DNA of 64,000 nt from Kappaphycus alvarezii (taxonomy: Eukaryota; Rhodophyta; Florideophyceae; Gigartinales; Solieriaceae): NCBI GenBank assembly GCA_002205965.3, contig NADL03000512.1, positions 1,116,001-1,180,000 of the forward strand, given 5' to 3'. Under the pieces are notes generated by a model. It saw only the letters and a list, made by a program, of their open reading frames with translations, was not told the DNA's origin and ran no database searches. Every line of letters begins with the position of its first letter. The stretch's first letter is position 1. The position numbers were made by a program, and so were the translations under genes. Shown in pieces: positions 1 through 11,308 of the stretch.

Positions 1-381
1 CTGACCGACTGATGAACCAGGAAGAAAGAACCCGGGACCGTGGACAGCCGAATTTGCCATTTTGAATACAGAGCTGCCTTGACTATCCCCTCCAACTAGT
101 CGATCTCCAGCTCTGCTTTGTCTCTTGCCAGCGTAATCGATAACAGCGGGTACTTGTTGTCTGCTGGGTCAACGGCACCTAATGACCCTAGCAGAATCCC
201 TGCGGCAATCCGTACGTCAGAATCGCTTTCATTGGTAATTAGTTGGATGAGCTCAGAGAGTAGAGATGAATGGAGCACATAAGGCTTTGTCGCTTGTCCA
301 GTGTTCTGTACATAGGCTGTGAGTGCCCTGATCGCAGCCTTCTTGTACGTAGGCTCTGCTGAAGGGGCCTCAAGCACAGAC
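1..381. repeat. Left copy of terminal direct repeat
   Basis: Bases 1-381 recur at 63619-64000 in the same orientation. I compared the two base by base and found one difference: the left copy reads AGCGGGTAC near 147, the right AGCGGCGTAC. The missing C shifts the TOR frame in the left copy only. A window wrapped from one circular sequence would give identical ends, so the two copies were assembled independently. Confidence 0.98.
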
Positions 382-3061
382 ACGATGAGAAGCGGGACCA
401 ACTCGGCCTCGTACTTCCCCAGATCTATACGGCTCATTGTCCCTCCCATTTCTGCAAGCGCCTGTAAGACTGGCAATGCAATAGTTGGTTCATTCGAGCG
501 CTGGGCCTCTTGCAAACGCATCAAAATTGCGTCCATGAGGGAAGCAGTGTATGGCATTATTAGATTCGCCCCATGATGAACAAGAGTGTAAATCAGCTCC
601 GTTGCCTCACGCCGGTCTCGTTCAAAAAACACACCATCGCATCGGAGTATAGTTAACAAGTGTAGAAGGTAGTCGCGCAGTACCGGTAATATTTCAGCCG
701 GATTCTCCTTACTAAGGTCCCCCGCCATTGAGAGCGCCGAGTCCCGCATCATGAGACTCGAGTCATGAAGACAGAGGAATAGCTTGCCAGCATTTCTGGT
801 TGCAAGAGGTAAGGGCGGAACACTGGCTCGTCCAGAGATCGGATTGCTATAAATCTAACATCAGTAGATGGATCAGCCACTGCGATCGCAAGTACTGATC
901 CAGGATTGCGTGAATTCCCCGTCGCAGTTCATTTGGACGTCGACGACCCCCGTATGGACCCGCCCAAAGCTTAGCGGCCGACGCCATAAGTTTTGCTGAC
1001 GCTGCGACAGCCAATGCTCTGACCTTGACGCTATTGTACTCGGCATACCCGATCACAAACTCGGCAGCCAGGGATATGAAATCCTGTACACGCATGTCGG
1101 CAAAGTCAAGGTTGATGATGGCCTTCAAAGCAACGCACGGAGAGTTCTCCTGGTCTCTATCCGTCGACGAGCCTTTCATGTAGTCCAAGGAAGTCCCTTG
1201 ACTTGAAGAAGCCATAAGATCCTTCTTGACTAACGAATCTAAGCTCTTAGCACTGGGTTTTGATGAGAGAATGGAGCTGCTGTCAATTCGATGCAAGTCT
1301 TTAGATATCGGTGCTTCCCGGAAAAACTCTTGAGCACTGGGATCGACTCGTTTGCCTGCAAGGCTGCTCAGTTGTCCTTCATGTTCTTCCGGCAAGAGCT
1401 AGGGCCCATTGGCTGGGATGGGCTCTGCGGAAGACTTAGCACATTGTGTCTGAGGGAGAGAAACGATCTCGTCCTACCAACCACGCCTGCAGAAATCTCA
1501 TTCTCCATGGACCGCAGACTGCCTTGGACTGAAGAAGTTGGACCGTTACCCAAGATGCTATCCTTTCGGCTAGGAAGCCATTTCTTCAAGGTGCAGCTAT
1601 CAAATGCACCAACCTCAGGCGAATCAGACCTGCATATGTGGGCAAATCTTGGCTTATCTCAATGACCGCATCAACCAGGTCATTTGTGAAGTCCGCATTG
1701 AAAACAATTGTCAACATTCCATCCCGTACTGCTTGCTCAAAAACAGGGCTCCCCCTAGATGCCTTCGCCAGATGAGAAATAGTCTTGATTACAGCACGTT
1801 GTGGAAGTGTGAGCTTGTACGGCTCACACAAGGCATCTCTACATACCCCAAGCAAATCAGTCATCATGGGGCTGTGATCGTTCCTTGGCATCTGCTCTGC
1901 GATGACACTGAAAGAAAGCAGAGACAAACCCCTCTCTTCTGGCGGAAAACTCTCATTGCGGATCAGAGCCAGTGTGGACTTGTGTACAGAGTCCAAAAAT
2001 TTGTCTGCAAAGCGCGCCCAATCCAACTGAACCAGAAGCGGCAAAATGTCTGCCACAGCCTTCCGTAGTAATTGCTCGGAACATGTCTGATAGGGCAAAA
2101 CGAGGTCGCACAATTCTTCGGAAAAGGTGCGCATGCATAACCTTGTTTCCTTCGTTCTAAGCAGAGATTGGAGCATGCATAAAGAACCATGAAGTACTGG
2201 GAGTCGCAAAGCATCTGCCTGACGAGAAGAGGCAAAGTTTGGGGTCGATTCATATGAGAGAGAATTACGAATAATAGACATAACATCACGCATTGCTTTC
2301 TGGACATCGTCCTTCTTCGCACGGTTCACAGACGCGGAAAGAATAGCTTGCAAAGCGCGGACACCCTGCTCTCTGACGGCGCTATCACTGTCCCAACAGA
2401 CGTTCCACAACTGCTTGCGAAGCTTGATGCCTTGTCCCTTGAATACCAAGTTTTGAACCTTATCCTGGGCTGCAAGTTCCGATATGACCATAGCGGCCCT
2501 TGCGCGGTCCTTGGACAACTGCGGATTTGGTTTCTCCCTAGCGGGATTTATGATCAAGCTAAGGGCAATATGCAAAGCATGATTGACGGCACGAGCCGAC
2601 ATGGGGCTGTTAGTGCGAGAAAAAGAAGCCACCAACTTTGCAGCTGCTCCAGCAGTAGCGATATCAGTGACTGGAGAACTAAAGAGTGCACGGATAGCAT
2701 TCGACGTGCGCTGGGTGCGCGAGTGAATACTTTCAGTCTCTGTAAACATCAAGGCATTAAATGCCTCGATGGCGCCTAACCTATGACAGGCATTTTCACT
2801 GGTGAGCATGGCCTGAAGACGGAAGGTGAGGGCGGCAACGGCAGGGCCGCGTTCCTGGACATGATCGATGTCGAACGAGGCTCGAAGGTTTGTGGCATCA
2901 ACTTCTGTGACACTATCAACAGCATTGCGAAGCTGGACGGCGACATGTGCTCGGTGCTCAGCAGTCGTGGTGCGACAGAGTTCTTCGACAAGGCCAGAGA
3001 GCTTGCGCTCGTCTGTGTTGGTCGGATCCTCCTCTTGAACGGGGTGAAGAATTCCAATCAT
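1..3061 (-). CDS. TOR: TOR kinase, 5' (N-terminal HEAT-repeat) part
   Basis: This is the N-terminal part of the target-of-rapamycin kinase, the growth-controlling PI3K-related protein kinase that forms the core of TOR complexes. The Met codon at 3061 opens a 491-residue helical, HEAT-like run ending at 1586. Further pieces lie at 1589-1368, 1395-847 and 752-1. The piece from 752 down matches a known mTOR stretch: NLIMPYTASLMDAI corresponds to the RLIRPYMEPILKAL region, and it ends at LGAVDP, the mTOR LGALDP position. The frame changes near 1590, 1390, 890, 815 and 140. None of these shows splice-site logic and the protein sense continues in the next frame, so I read them as single-base indels. 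The gene runs off the left edge. The missing remainder is what lies at 57899-64000 if the ends are joined. Confidence 0.9.
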
Positions 3062-3878
3062 TGGAACAATGAAGGTAGGTAAGCGATAAGCGAGGAAAAA
3101 AGTGGCAAGTACAGCAATGAGTGCGAAGAAGAAGTGGGGTAGGGCGAGTTTAGACAGACGAGGATGAGAGCACTGTGGGCGGCGGACAGGGTGGGCTAAG
3201 TGTTAGGAGGCAAGTGAGTTGGTATGTAGGAGGGCAAATGATTCAAGATTAGGCTTCTGTCGAGTGGAGGAGGAAGGCTGGACGATTATGTCCCGTGATG
3301 CCAGGGAGGGGAGCGTGGAAGGTGATCGCCGGCGGGGCGGATATTTGATATATATACTGCAGATCACGACTGGTAAGGTGTGCGTTCGACTTGCGGCTTT
3401 CGTTTCGCGGAGTTTCTAGGTTGGCCCTGTATTTGGCAGCTACGCGTACGATAGCATAAAAATGGCATTTGTTTGATAGGAAGTGGTGCTCAAGTGACAT
3501 GCACCCAGCACATTCATGTTACAAATTTATTTTTGTACTGTACCGTACCGTACAATACAGTATTACTGTATCTTGCTCTACCGTTCCTCTTTCTTCCAGC
3601 CCAGAAATTAATCTTTCCTTGTCTTTTTTAAAACTTTTCTGCATATTGTGACCCACCCGGGGATGATCGTAACTGCCCCGCTGAACCTGCGAGCCAACCA
3701 CACTTTTTCCGCCCTACACTGTCCTACACCGAACTGTACTGTGCAGTGGGAGCATCCGAAAAATGCCAAGTCGCCAAATCGCCACATTTCAGCCAATGAA
3801 AACGTGACAAATACTCAGGGGAAGTGGCGGATTTTAGTCAGATTTGGATATCCGAAAGGACCCAGGACCCCTTGAAAT
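3062..3878. promoter_or_regulatory. 5' flank of TOR
   Basis: This is non-coding sequence upstream of the TOR start, and presumably holds its promoter (inferred from position). Bases 3534-3572 are a run of TACCGTAC, ACAGTA and TACTGTA words, with more at 3705-3750 (CTACACTG, ACTGTACTGTGCAG). The same word family appears downstream of TOR and inside transposons. The short open frames here have no coding character that I can support. Confidence 0.45.
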
Positions 3879-5169
3879 TTGAAAGGACCCGATCCCTTGG
3901 GGACCCCCTTTCAAATCGCCAGATGTCTTCCAGTTGCTCAAACAAGGCAACAAATCACATTTTTGTGCACTCATCAGATGATCTCTTGGCAAAGGCAAAG
4001 AAGGCGTCGAGCAGTTGTCATGGCGGCATCATTTGCGTCCGTTGAAGAAAGTCTTGTTGTCCTGCGCACGATTTACAAAAAAAGACCGAAAACCTGTCGC
4101 GCCAAACGGTCTAGAACACCAGCAACCTATAGACGCCCAGCTCTCATAAGTCCGGTGCATTCAACTTTATCGACTCCTTGGAATCGTATCTTATCCGGCA
4201 GTGTTGACGACGACCTTCTCGTCTGAACAAAATTCATCGTTCTACACTGCCTTTGTTCGATCAAGAGCGTGCAAGCTATAACTATGGAAATCCGTCTCGA
4301 AACGGCCCCTGGGGCCGACATCTTTTGCTGCCCAGTGTTGATTTGTTGAGAATGGTTCTTTGGTATGTCAAGTGGAAGAGCACAACTTACAGTCTGTCTC
4401 CAATATTCGGTATTAACGACAGCACTGTGGGGGTATGGCTTGATTATGGACTTCAGGTTCTGCGAAAATCGTTGTTAACAAAGAAAACAAATACTTCGAG
4501 ATAAGTGGACTAAATTTCAAGAAATGAAGGCATCTACCGATTTTTTGCGAGAGAACCGCAGAAACGGTTCATTCCTGACTGGCTAGTTTGCAATAACGGA
4601 TGGAGGAAGAATGCCATGCGCTGAGTACCCTGATCCAAATATGTGGAATGCTTACTTTGAGTGCTTCAAGGAAGGCGTGGAGGCTACAAATTTATTCGTT
4701 CTTAACTTCTACGGGGAACTAATCCATGCTGCCGTGGTCTATCCCGGTAGCTGGCATGACCAGGCTGGCTATTGTCTCTTTTCTGTACTACCCCAAGCTT
4801 TCTGATGAGATGACACCGCCAGGCATAGCGATTCTCGGAGATACAGCATTTGTTAATAACTCTAGAACTACGAACAAAAAGATATTTCGCAGTCGAAAGT
4901 CCAATCAGACAAGCGGTATTCCTAATTCTGTTGCTTTAGCATCCATAGATCTTATTCTGCAGTGCGTAATGCCCAGTGAGAGGCAAAGTGCTGAATGGGG
5001 AGCGAGAGCTATTAAGGGCCCTTTCGCCAAGCTTAGAGTGCCTCTTCCAGCAGATGCAGAAAAACGATTATGCTTGCGAACGATCTATTTCCACCTGTTC
5101 AACCGCATAACGCGCTTCGTTGGCTTAAATCAGATTCGCACAACATATCAGAGAACACAAGAACTGTAA
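3879..5169 (+). pseudogene. PIF/Harbinger-type transposase (element 1)
   Basis: This is a DDE-type transposase of the PIF/Harbinger superfamily. A 5' portion (3879-4504) carries a helix-turn-helix-like stretch ending FGINDSTVGVWLDYGL. The catalytic part follows, with FYGELIHAAVVYPGSWHD at about 4700-4765, then GIAILGDTAF at about 4825. The C-terminal signature ERQSAEWGARAIKGPF lies at about 4978-5025 and FVGLNQIRTTY ends the protein at about 5120-5155. Those C-terminal words are typical of fungal and algal DDE_4-type nucleases. The reading is spread over at least three frames, so it is either decayed or affected by sequence errors. It converges on a Myb-like gene on the other strand, the usual two-gene Harbinger plan. 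Terminal inverted repeats were not found with confidence. Confidence 0.8.
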
Positions 5170-5197
5170 AGGTACACTTCCTTTACAAATTCGATTG

Positions 5198-6466
5198 TCA
5201 TGCTTCCTTTCGCTCGTCTTTCTTTGATAGCTCCCGCAGCATCGCTGCCATGTTTTTCAAAAGCACATTGGTCTGATGAAAACTCTTCTGAACTTCCTCT
5301 TTGACCACTTTATTATTCTGTTCCTCACTCAACGTGTCTTCCGACCCGAACGCCCGAGATATCACGCTAAGATGCGCAGTCATTTTTTCCACATTCTCCG
5401 CCAGCACGGCGTCTACCGTGCTCGTCTTTGAGTGTTTAGAAGGTGTTTCAGCCGCCCCAAGAGGGCTCTTGTCTCGCTGAGCACGGATGGGTTGCGATTC
5501 TTCCATCGTTTCCGACCTCTCTCCAGCAACAAGACTTTTCTTCTTCATTACTACCCTCTTCATTCTCATCTGTTCCCAGTACCCCAGTTGCGCATTTGTT
5601 TTGAATTAGACGAGCGATTTTTTTGGCTGGACGAACGGCGGACAGACAGCTTGTATCTCCAGTTTTTTTGCGGGCGTTTGCAATTTTATCAAACTTGTTT
5701 CTGAGGGAATCATGATCACGTTTCGGACGACGTCGGACTGTTTTCCGTAGACCACTTATCGAACTTTGCAGCTACTTCCGACCACATATTGGTCCCTAGT
5801 GTCTATACGACCATGCTCTGTCCTCATATGAGGCACACTTTGTCCTCATATGAGGACAGTTTCCGTTACATTTTGGAAAGGTAAATGTTTTGGAAGGCCG
5901 AAATTTTTACTGGAAAACAGGTTTTTCATGTTAAGTTACAGTACAGTAATTTTTACTGTACGTGCGCCCTCGTTTCTGAAACCCCCCACGATAATACGAA
6001 CTATTTTTCCTTCCAAAACGTAGTCGTTTTCACAACTTCTTGCGAAGAGCGGAAGCTGGTGAGGGAAAATTGCTCTAGGCTTAACCGAGTCAATAATCTT
6101 GAAAAGTTTGTTTTGATCGGCCATCTACACTCATGAACTAATGCGGAGGGATATGAAATGCGCTGAGGTAATAAAGAATTGTATTGAAAAAAAGGGCTAA
6201 AAGTTGTCCTCATATGAGGACAACGGTCCAATAGACACTAGTAGTTCGACCTCGGTCACAAAATCCAATAGAGCATCGAATTCATCATGGAAATAGGTCG
6301 GGGCACCAGCGCGGCTTGTTTTCTTCTTCTGTTTTTTGTTGGCGGTTTCGTTGTTTTGGATGAAAGAAGGGGGAGAGACGGTTTCGGTTGAATTAAGATT
6401 CGCAATTGGATCGGAACAAGTTGCCCTCAGAGTAGTTTCAGATGATTCCGGGGTGGAACCAATCAT
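5198..6466 (-). pseudogene. Myb/SANT-like accessory gene of Harbinger element 1, split by a MITE
   Basis: This is the DNA-binding partner protein that Harbinger transposases need. The N-terminal piece (6466-6241) ends its recognisable part with YFHDEFDALLDFVTEVELL, the first helix of a Myb/SANT-like domain. The domain resumes at about 5796 as GTNMWSEVAAKFDKW, followed by NKFDKIANARKKTGD at about 5695 and a Lys/Glu-rich C-terminal helix (5569-5198) ending LREL SKKDERKEA. The gap is exactly filled by a 440-bp transposon. Removing it together with one TA copy restores ELLGTNMW in frame. A further frame change lies near 5560. The gene converges with the transposase, about 30 bp apart. Confidence 0.75.
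5799..6238. mobile_element. Tc1/mariner-like MITE, 440 bp
   Basis: This is a short non-autonomous DNA transposon. The ends are GTGTCTAT (5799-5806) and ATAGACAC (6231-6238), each flanked by TA (5797-5798 and 6239-6240), the Tc1/mariner target duplication. The inverted similarity continues inward to a near-identical palindrome at each end: TGTCCTCATATGAGGACA at 5841-5858 and 6205-6222, plus a partial extra copy at 5819-5833. An internal palindrome with arms GTACAGTAA and TTACTGTAC lies at 5941-5961. It encodes no protein that I can see. It sits inside the Myb-like gene of Harbinger element 1, so it is younger than that element. Confidence 0.88.
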
Positions 6467-6900
6467 TACGGCCTGACCAGGTCCGGGAGGAGTTTCGTGC
6501 CGGGTGGTTTCTTATTTGATTAAAAAACTTTCGTGAACTGGCATACTGGTGGCCTGATGTCAGTCAACAAAAATGTTTTTATTTCAACCAAATAATACTC
6601 TAGCAATTTGGCGATATGACATTTCTCGGATGCACCAAGTACAGTACGGTGCAATATGTTACTGTGCAGTATTTTTCTTGTTTATTGACCTATTCACCAC
6701 GTATTAATTCTGGAGACGCATCCTACAGAGGCACATGTATTTTTTTATAGTAAACATCGAAAAAGTTTTTTTCAATAATAGAGCTGCCCGAAAAGTACAG
6801 CGAGTCCCGTGTTTTCCCGAATTATAAGTGATATTGTTTTTTTGGCCGTAAAACGCAATTTTTTGCAATCTCACCACCACACAGAATCTGGGGGTTTCGT
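6467..6900. other. Spacer without recognised gene
   Basis: This is AT-rich sequence after the Harbinger Myb-like gene. The right end of that element probably lies here, but I could not pick out its terminal repeat. A TAC/GTA word cluster (AGTACAGTACGGTG, then TTACTGTGCAGT) lies at 6638-6670. I see nothing else. Confidence 0.5.
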
Positions 6901-8112
6901 GAGTTTGTCCAATCTCGATGTCATCAATTCTACGGATGGAATTGAGCCGCTCGGCCATCATCAACACTTTCAGATCCCGCATACCCCAATCCAAACCCCG
7001 GCATTGTCTGGCTCACTGCTGTTTCCGCACTCCTGTTATACCGGGAGAGGCACCCAATGCTCCACACATCTCGGCCGCTACCCCTCCAACCAGCCCGCCG
7101 GGCTTGCCGCGTTATGACGCTCTTGCTACCACTGCTACAGATTCAGCAGGTTTCCGGCTCTGGACACTCCGCTCAGTCACGCGCTGGGTCCTCCTGCTTA
7201 TGTCGCGCCGAGAGTTTCATCACTTGCGCCAGTACAAGGACACATTGTACCGGACGCTGTGCGCTCTCTTGAATTGGATAAGACTGGTACTATTTCCCGG
7301 GGTTTGTCTCTGTTTCCAACCCCACACGTTTCAACGCTTCCTGACGTTCTCATCCCATCTCCAGTGGCGTATACGGAGGTGTTGGAGAAGGATTCCACCT
7401 CAGCTGTGGGCAAACAACGTTAGCGAAAGCAGAAAACACAGATTAACGATTCAGTTAGTGAAAAAAATGTCTCGCCGGCACAGATGCTCTCGTAACTAGG
7501 GTTGAAAGTTCTAATGCACATTTTGCCAAGTAATACATGGTACGTAAGAAGTTGGTGCAGAAGGTAGCAGCTCGGGTCTAGAAGCCCAAATTATAGCAGC
7601 AACAGCAGAACGAGAGCGGGCGGCGACGGATGTGCGCGAGCGCGAGGGATAGCGGGGGAGTCCGAAGGCGCGGGGTAGACAGGCGGGGCCAGGATTCGAG
7701 CCCCGACAATAGAAAATGAAATTAGGTCCACTGGTGGCGGCAGCAGCTTATAAAGTAGCTATAGAGGTTTTCGCGGCCTTATCGGCAGGGGAAAAGGCCT
7801 CAGAACCTGAAGCGCGATTGCGAACGGCGGCGGCGGCTGCAGCAGGAGACCATTATCATGCAGAACGAGCAGCGAGAGTGTGAGCAGATGCGGCAGCGGT
7901 GCGAGAAGGCGCAGGTTTGGCAAGTGCAGCCGGTAATACCGTCGTCAAATGGGCCCGACGGTGGCAGGGGCAGGCCAAGTTGCATAGTAGATCCCGAGCT
8001 CCTGAAGCGCACACCACAGAAACTTTCCGTGGTTGTTCCAGTATTTTCAACGGCAACTCACGACTTCACTGACACAGGTATAGTCCAAAAGAATTATCAA
8101 AAAACACTGTAA
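6901..8112 (+). other. Unidentified coding-like region, Pro-rich then Ala-rich
   Basis: I do not recognise this. Between about 7080 and 7420 one forward frame reads as a Pro/Leu/Ala-rich stretch containing FPALDTPLSHALGPPAYVAP. From about 7580 to 7960 forward frames give Ala/Glu/Arg-rich, coiled-coil-like words such as AATAERERAATDVRERE and AAAAAAGDHYHAERAARV. The last piece (7858-8112) is Gln/Arg-rich and ends at 8112. The sense changes frame several times. It could be a decayed or error-ridden gene of unknown function, an accessory gene of the neighbouring transposons, or simply GC-rich low-complexity DNA. Confidence 0.3.
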
Positions 8113-8560
8113 TTTTCGACTGACTCTAATATTCGACAAAACCTAACTTTATGCTAAGAAAATAGAGGTTAATTTCCCGACATATATCAGGACAAAGAGC
8201 CAAAACTCAGCTGCATACTTAGAGAAAACTTATTCAGTTGCAATTTCAAAGGAAAGAAAATAATCTGACTGTTAATGTCCGTATTGCAATTTTGTCGCAC
8301 AATCATAGGTTGTAGTAACAATAAATTTGTATATCGTTTTCGCTCGCCCTTTTAATCGCACTCATACCGGTCTCATAGCCAATAGAAACAAGGTCGCCCC
8401 AAACGTTCCCAAAATAGTACTTTAGATGGGATAATTATCGTCGGCGATCTCTCCAGCACTTGGGATACCTCCATTGCAGAAGCCTCTTATCCGAAGCAAC
8501 TAGAGTCGCACTCAAATTACTTCCTATACGACGAACTATCTTCTTCAAATGTACTTGATG
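8113..8560. other. AT-rich spacer
   Basis: No gene is recognised. The sequence is AT-rich and marks the step from the GC-rich low-complexity region to the second Harbinger-like element, whose left end should lie here. No convincing terminal inverted repeat was found. Confidence 0.5.
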
Positions 8561-9615
8561 GTACAAGTTCCACAATGATCTCTGTATTGGGCAATGGTTG
8601 CGGTAGAGGAAGACTAAGATACGCCCCGGACTTGGAACTACCTTTGTCGACTTCAAGGAACAAGAAAATTCAGCGCGGTACGTCGTCATGGACTTCTGGC
8701 TGTCTTTCTCCCAATCTGTTGTACAGTTTGAGTCTTTTTCGTCGCCGCTTTCGTGTGCTTCGCGCATTGTTTCTCACTGTCTATTCCGATCTTTTCAATG
8801 CTTACCCAGAAATATGGGTACCAATACCAAACACATTCGGGCAATGTGGATTCCTGTCGAAGATCAAGATATTGGTTGCACTTCGTGTTCTCGGCAGCGA
8901 AATTCCAAACAACGATATGGAAGATTCTTGTCGCATGAGCGCCAGAACAGTGCGGCAGAGGGTCAAGGCATTTTGCAAGTGCATGGTATCACTTTACGGC
9001 CCTATGCATCTCAACTAAAGACCCTCAAAAGCGGATATGTTCAGAATTGGAACAAAAAATGCCAAAAATGGGTTCCATGGGTGTGTTGGATCGATTTATG
9101 CTCGTATGATCCTCTGTAAGAACTTCCCACACGTGTTGAAGTGGCCGTGAAACAACAGAAAGGACGGCAAGAATTTGACGATATCCCTGGAAGCTTGGTG
9201 AGATCATGAAATCTACGCTTGGCACTAGTTTGCAGGCAGTACAGAAACGAACAAAGACCTCACGCTCGTGGACAACTCACTTATTTTCAATAACATCTTT
9301 AATGGATATTTTCACTTTAGACTTTTCCGCGTATAGATTAGTAAGTATCAACAGTGTGCGGGACATTGCCTATTTTCCGGTGTAAAGGATATATCCAATC
9401 CGGTTGATTTTCGGGAAGAAGATCTCTCATCTCGCCGTCGAGGGAGAAGGTGCCTAGAAAAACTACATGAGGTATTGAAGAAGGACATAGAAAGGTGTTT
9501 TGGCGTTCTACAAGGGTTTTTTGGGGTTTGCACGAAGACTCGAGGTTATGGTACGCAAAAGACATCGCCGTTCAAAGTCAGGCATATGTTATCCTGCATT
9601 AAATGATGAAACAAT
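8561..9615 (+). pseudogene. Plant-type PIF/Harbinger transposase (element 2)
   Basis: This is a DDE transposase of the Harbinger subfamily whose domain is usually called plant transposon protein. It differs from the one at 3.9-5.2 kb. Around 8735-8770 it reads LFRRRFRVLRALFLTVYSDL, the typical FRRRFRM.R.LF helix. It continues with CGFLSKIKILVALRVLGSEI and a rms-like SCRMSARTVRQRVKAF. A decayed catalytic stretch follows at about 9170-9320 (EIYAWH, then TNKDLTLVDNSLIF, the IWHAFFG...NDI..L..SP equivalent). The C-terminal signature is KKDIERCFGVLQGFFGV at about 9478-9530. It is scattered over several frames. The convergent NAM-like gene at 10.5-11.3 kb is its likely partner. Confidence 0.72.
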
Positions 9616-9970
9616 GCAGCAGAATAGGTAATTCAGAGGATAAATGGAGGAGGAGGGAGAGTCTTTGATATCGTCGGGTAACTCATGGATGACGGACGGA
9701 TGAATGCTCAAGGGAAAGAGATGAAAAGAAGGAGAGGCTAAACTATAAATTTTGAACAAAAACGAACGCATAGAATCTTGCATAGTAAGAAATTCACAGC
9801 TGACATCTGAGTCTGTTTTTTCTCTCTTTGAAATGAGATTATCAAAATCCCAAGAATTCATGGAGAGGAATAGTTGTACTGTAGAATATAAAGGGATCCT
9901 TCTGGTGGTAGAAATTGGGGGAGAGATCCACACTGTGTGTGCCGCGCTTTTTTCAAGATCTGCTTGACAA
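9616..9970 (+). other. Tail of Harbinger element 2, unclear
   Basis: Sequence between the transposase C-terminus and the LINE fragment. A 71-residue forward frame (9752-9967) may be the degenerate end of the transposase or a chance frame. Nothing in it is diagnostic. Confidence 0.25.
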
Positions 9971-9974
9971 GCAA

Positions 9975-10260
9975 CCAAAGAAGCCTCCCGAAACCGAGAC
10001 TACGGGCAGTGCTACCCAAAGCGCTTCTTCTTCCTCCGAGTGTTCAGTGATGATGACGTTCTTAGAGCTGTCAGGGGCTTAAAAAAGGATGATATCTCCG
10101 TTCTTATCTTGACAGGCGGATTCTTAGAAGCTCCTACGAAAGTTGTGAAAATTTTGCTGGAAGGAAATCTCCCGCCTCCCTTGCCCAGGCCGTGTTTTTG
10201 CGGAAGCAAACGAAGGAGACAGCCAAGACGCTATCTCGTTGCTGCTGGGCGAAGAGATTG
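9975..10260 (+). mobile_element. LINE fragment, reverse transcriptase 5' part
   Basis: This is a short remnant related to the LINE at 53.4-57.0 kb. FSDDDVLRAVRGLKKDD here matches FTEEDVLRAVRGFKPGS there, and GFLEAPTKVVKILLEGN matches GFLPALTRVVNILAAGK. About 30 residues between these two blocks are missing relative to the longer copy. The upstream KPPETETTGS stretch parallels the linker before the reverse transcriptase. It lies between the two genes of Harbinger element 2 and is clearly diverged, so it belongs to an older or different subfamily. Confidence 0.7.
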
Positions 10261-10531
10261 CTGGAGCGTCCGGGCCGTCAAGATCGGGTAGGGTTGAGAG
10301 CATACGGATCAGCTTGGTGAGAGACCAAGGGATGTGAAGGCGGCGTGTCTCATGGCGCCCGAGCTGCTTCGGGAAGGCAACTGGGAACGCGCCAGAGGGA
10401 ATAAAAATATTTCAGCGAAACGCCCCTTTGGGTTTCTAGGCCACGTTACCTCCTTAGAATTATATCTCTTCGAGAAATTTTGGAGGGCTGAGGGGCAAAT
10501 ATCGGGGAGCCCGCAACTAAACATAATGTGT

Positions 10532-11308
10532 CTAGTTCCATTTTTTTACAAACCTTAAACTAGGTATACGAGCAGATATTTGTTCATTGTTTTCTTCAAT
10601 TACTTTCTTCCGAAAGTGCTGCCTGCTCCAGAGCTGTTTCGCCCTTTTTTGCTTCTCCGTTCGCTGGTTGACCACTCTGCCTCGCACGAAAGCGAGACAA
10701 GACCGGCTAGAAAACCTCCTGGTACAGTGCTTACCCCTTCGGTAGCACCCAAGGAGGTTCATGCCCTCCTTTCTCTGTGCATTGAACTTCGCGTCGTCGA
10801 TGTTTCCTGGAAGTTTTTTTTTGACCTTGCCATTTGCGCCATCATTTACTTAATAAAGCACTCCAGCTTCGTCCTCTTAACAGCATTTTTATCCTGGGAC
10901 TTCATTTGTTTGCACCAGCTGTCGTTTTCTACCCCCTTTCTCCTGCTCTCTGTCCTAGATGACGCTCGGGCCGTCGCCTTTGTCATCGGTTCCAGAATGA
11001 ACAATGTCGCTTTTGGTTGAATACTCAGAATTAAGCCCCTGAGACTAGATCGAAGCAGCCAGTCTAAGGTTCGTCGCCCCCTGGAACTTTGGCTGCCCAC
11101 TCAAGCACTCTGAGGCCTTCCTGAATATGAAAGGAGAGGAAAGATCTTTCTTCCTGTTCTTGTCTTTCTTGTCGGCTCGTTTCTGATAGAGTTCCATAGT
11201 GAAGGCCTCCATGTCTTCATCATTTCCTCCAGGTATGCGAGCTGCTTTCGCCTTGTTTTGACATCTGAGCCAAATCTGAACTTTTGCGGCCATGTGGAAC
11301 CACTTCAT
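10532..11308 (-). pseudogene. NAM-like/Myb-like accessory gene of Harbinger element 2
   Basis: The minus-strand reading from 11308 contains GGNDEDMEAFTMELYQKRAD and then SPFIFRKASECLSGQPKF. These match the pattern of the no-apical-meristem-like partner proteins of plant-type Harbinger transposons (SG.NDED...A...Y followed by .PF.F..CW..L...PKF). The basic stretches that follow (11100-10846 and 10762-10532) are Lys/Arg-rich and fit a coiled C-terminal tail, in changed frames. Its convergent orientation to the transposase at 8.6-9.6 kb supports pairing. The assignment rests on motif pattern alone. Confidence 0.5.

Noticed and set aside
7680-7720. tRNA-like T-arm (GGATTCGAGCCCC)
   Set aside because: The TTCGA sits in a loop that is too large for a T-arm and there is no D-arm, anticodon arm or acceptor partner nearby.
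10580-11020. Forward 146-residue hydrophobic frame
   Set aside because: It overlaps the NAM-like reading on the opposite strand and shows no family signature; a shadow frame is likelier.
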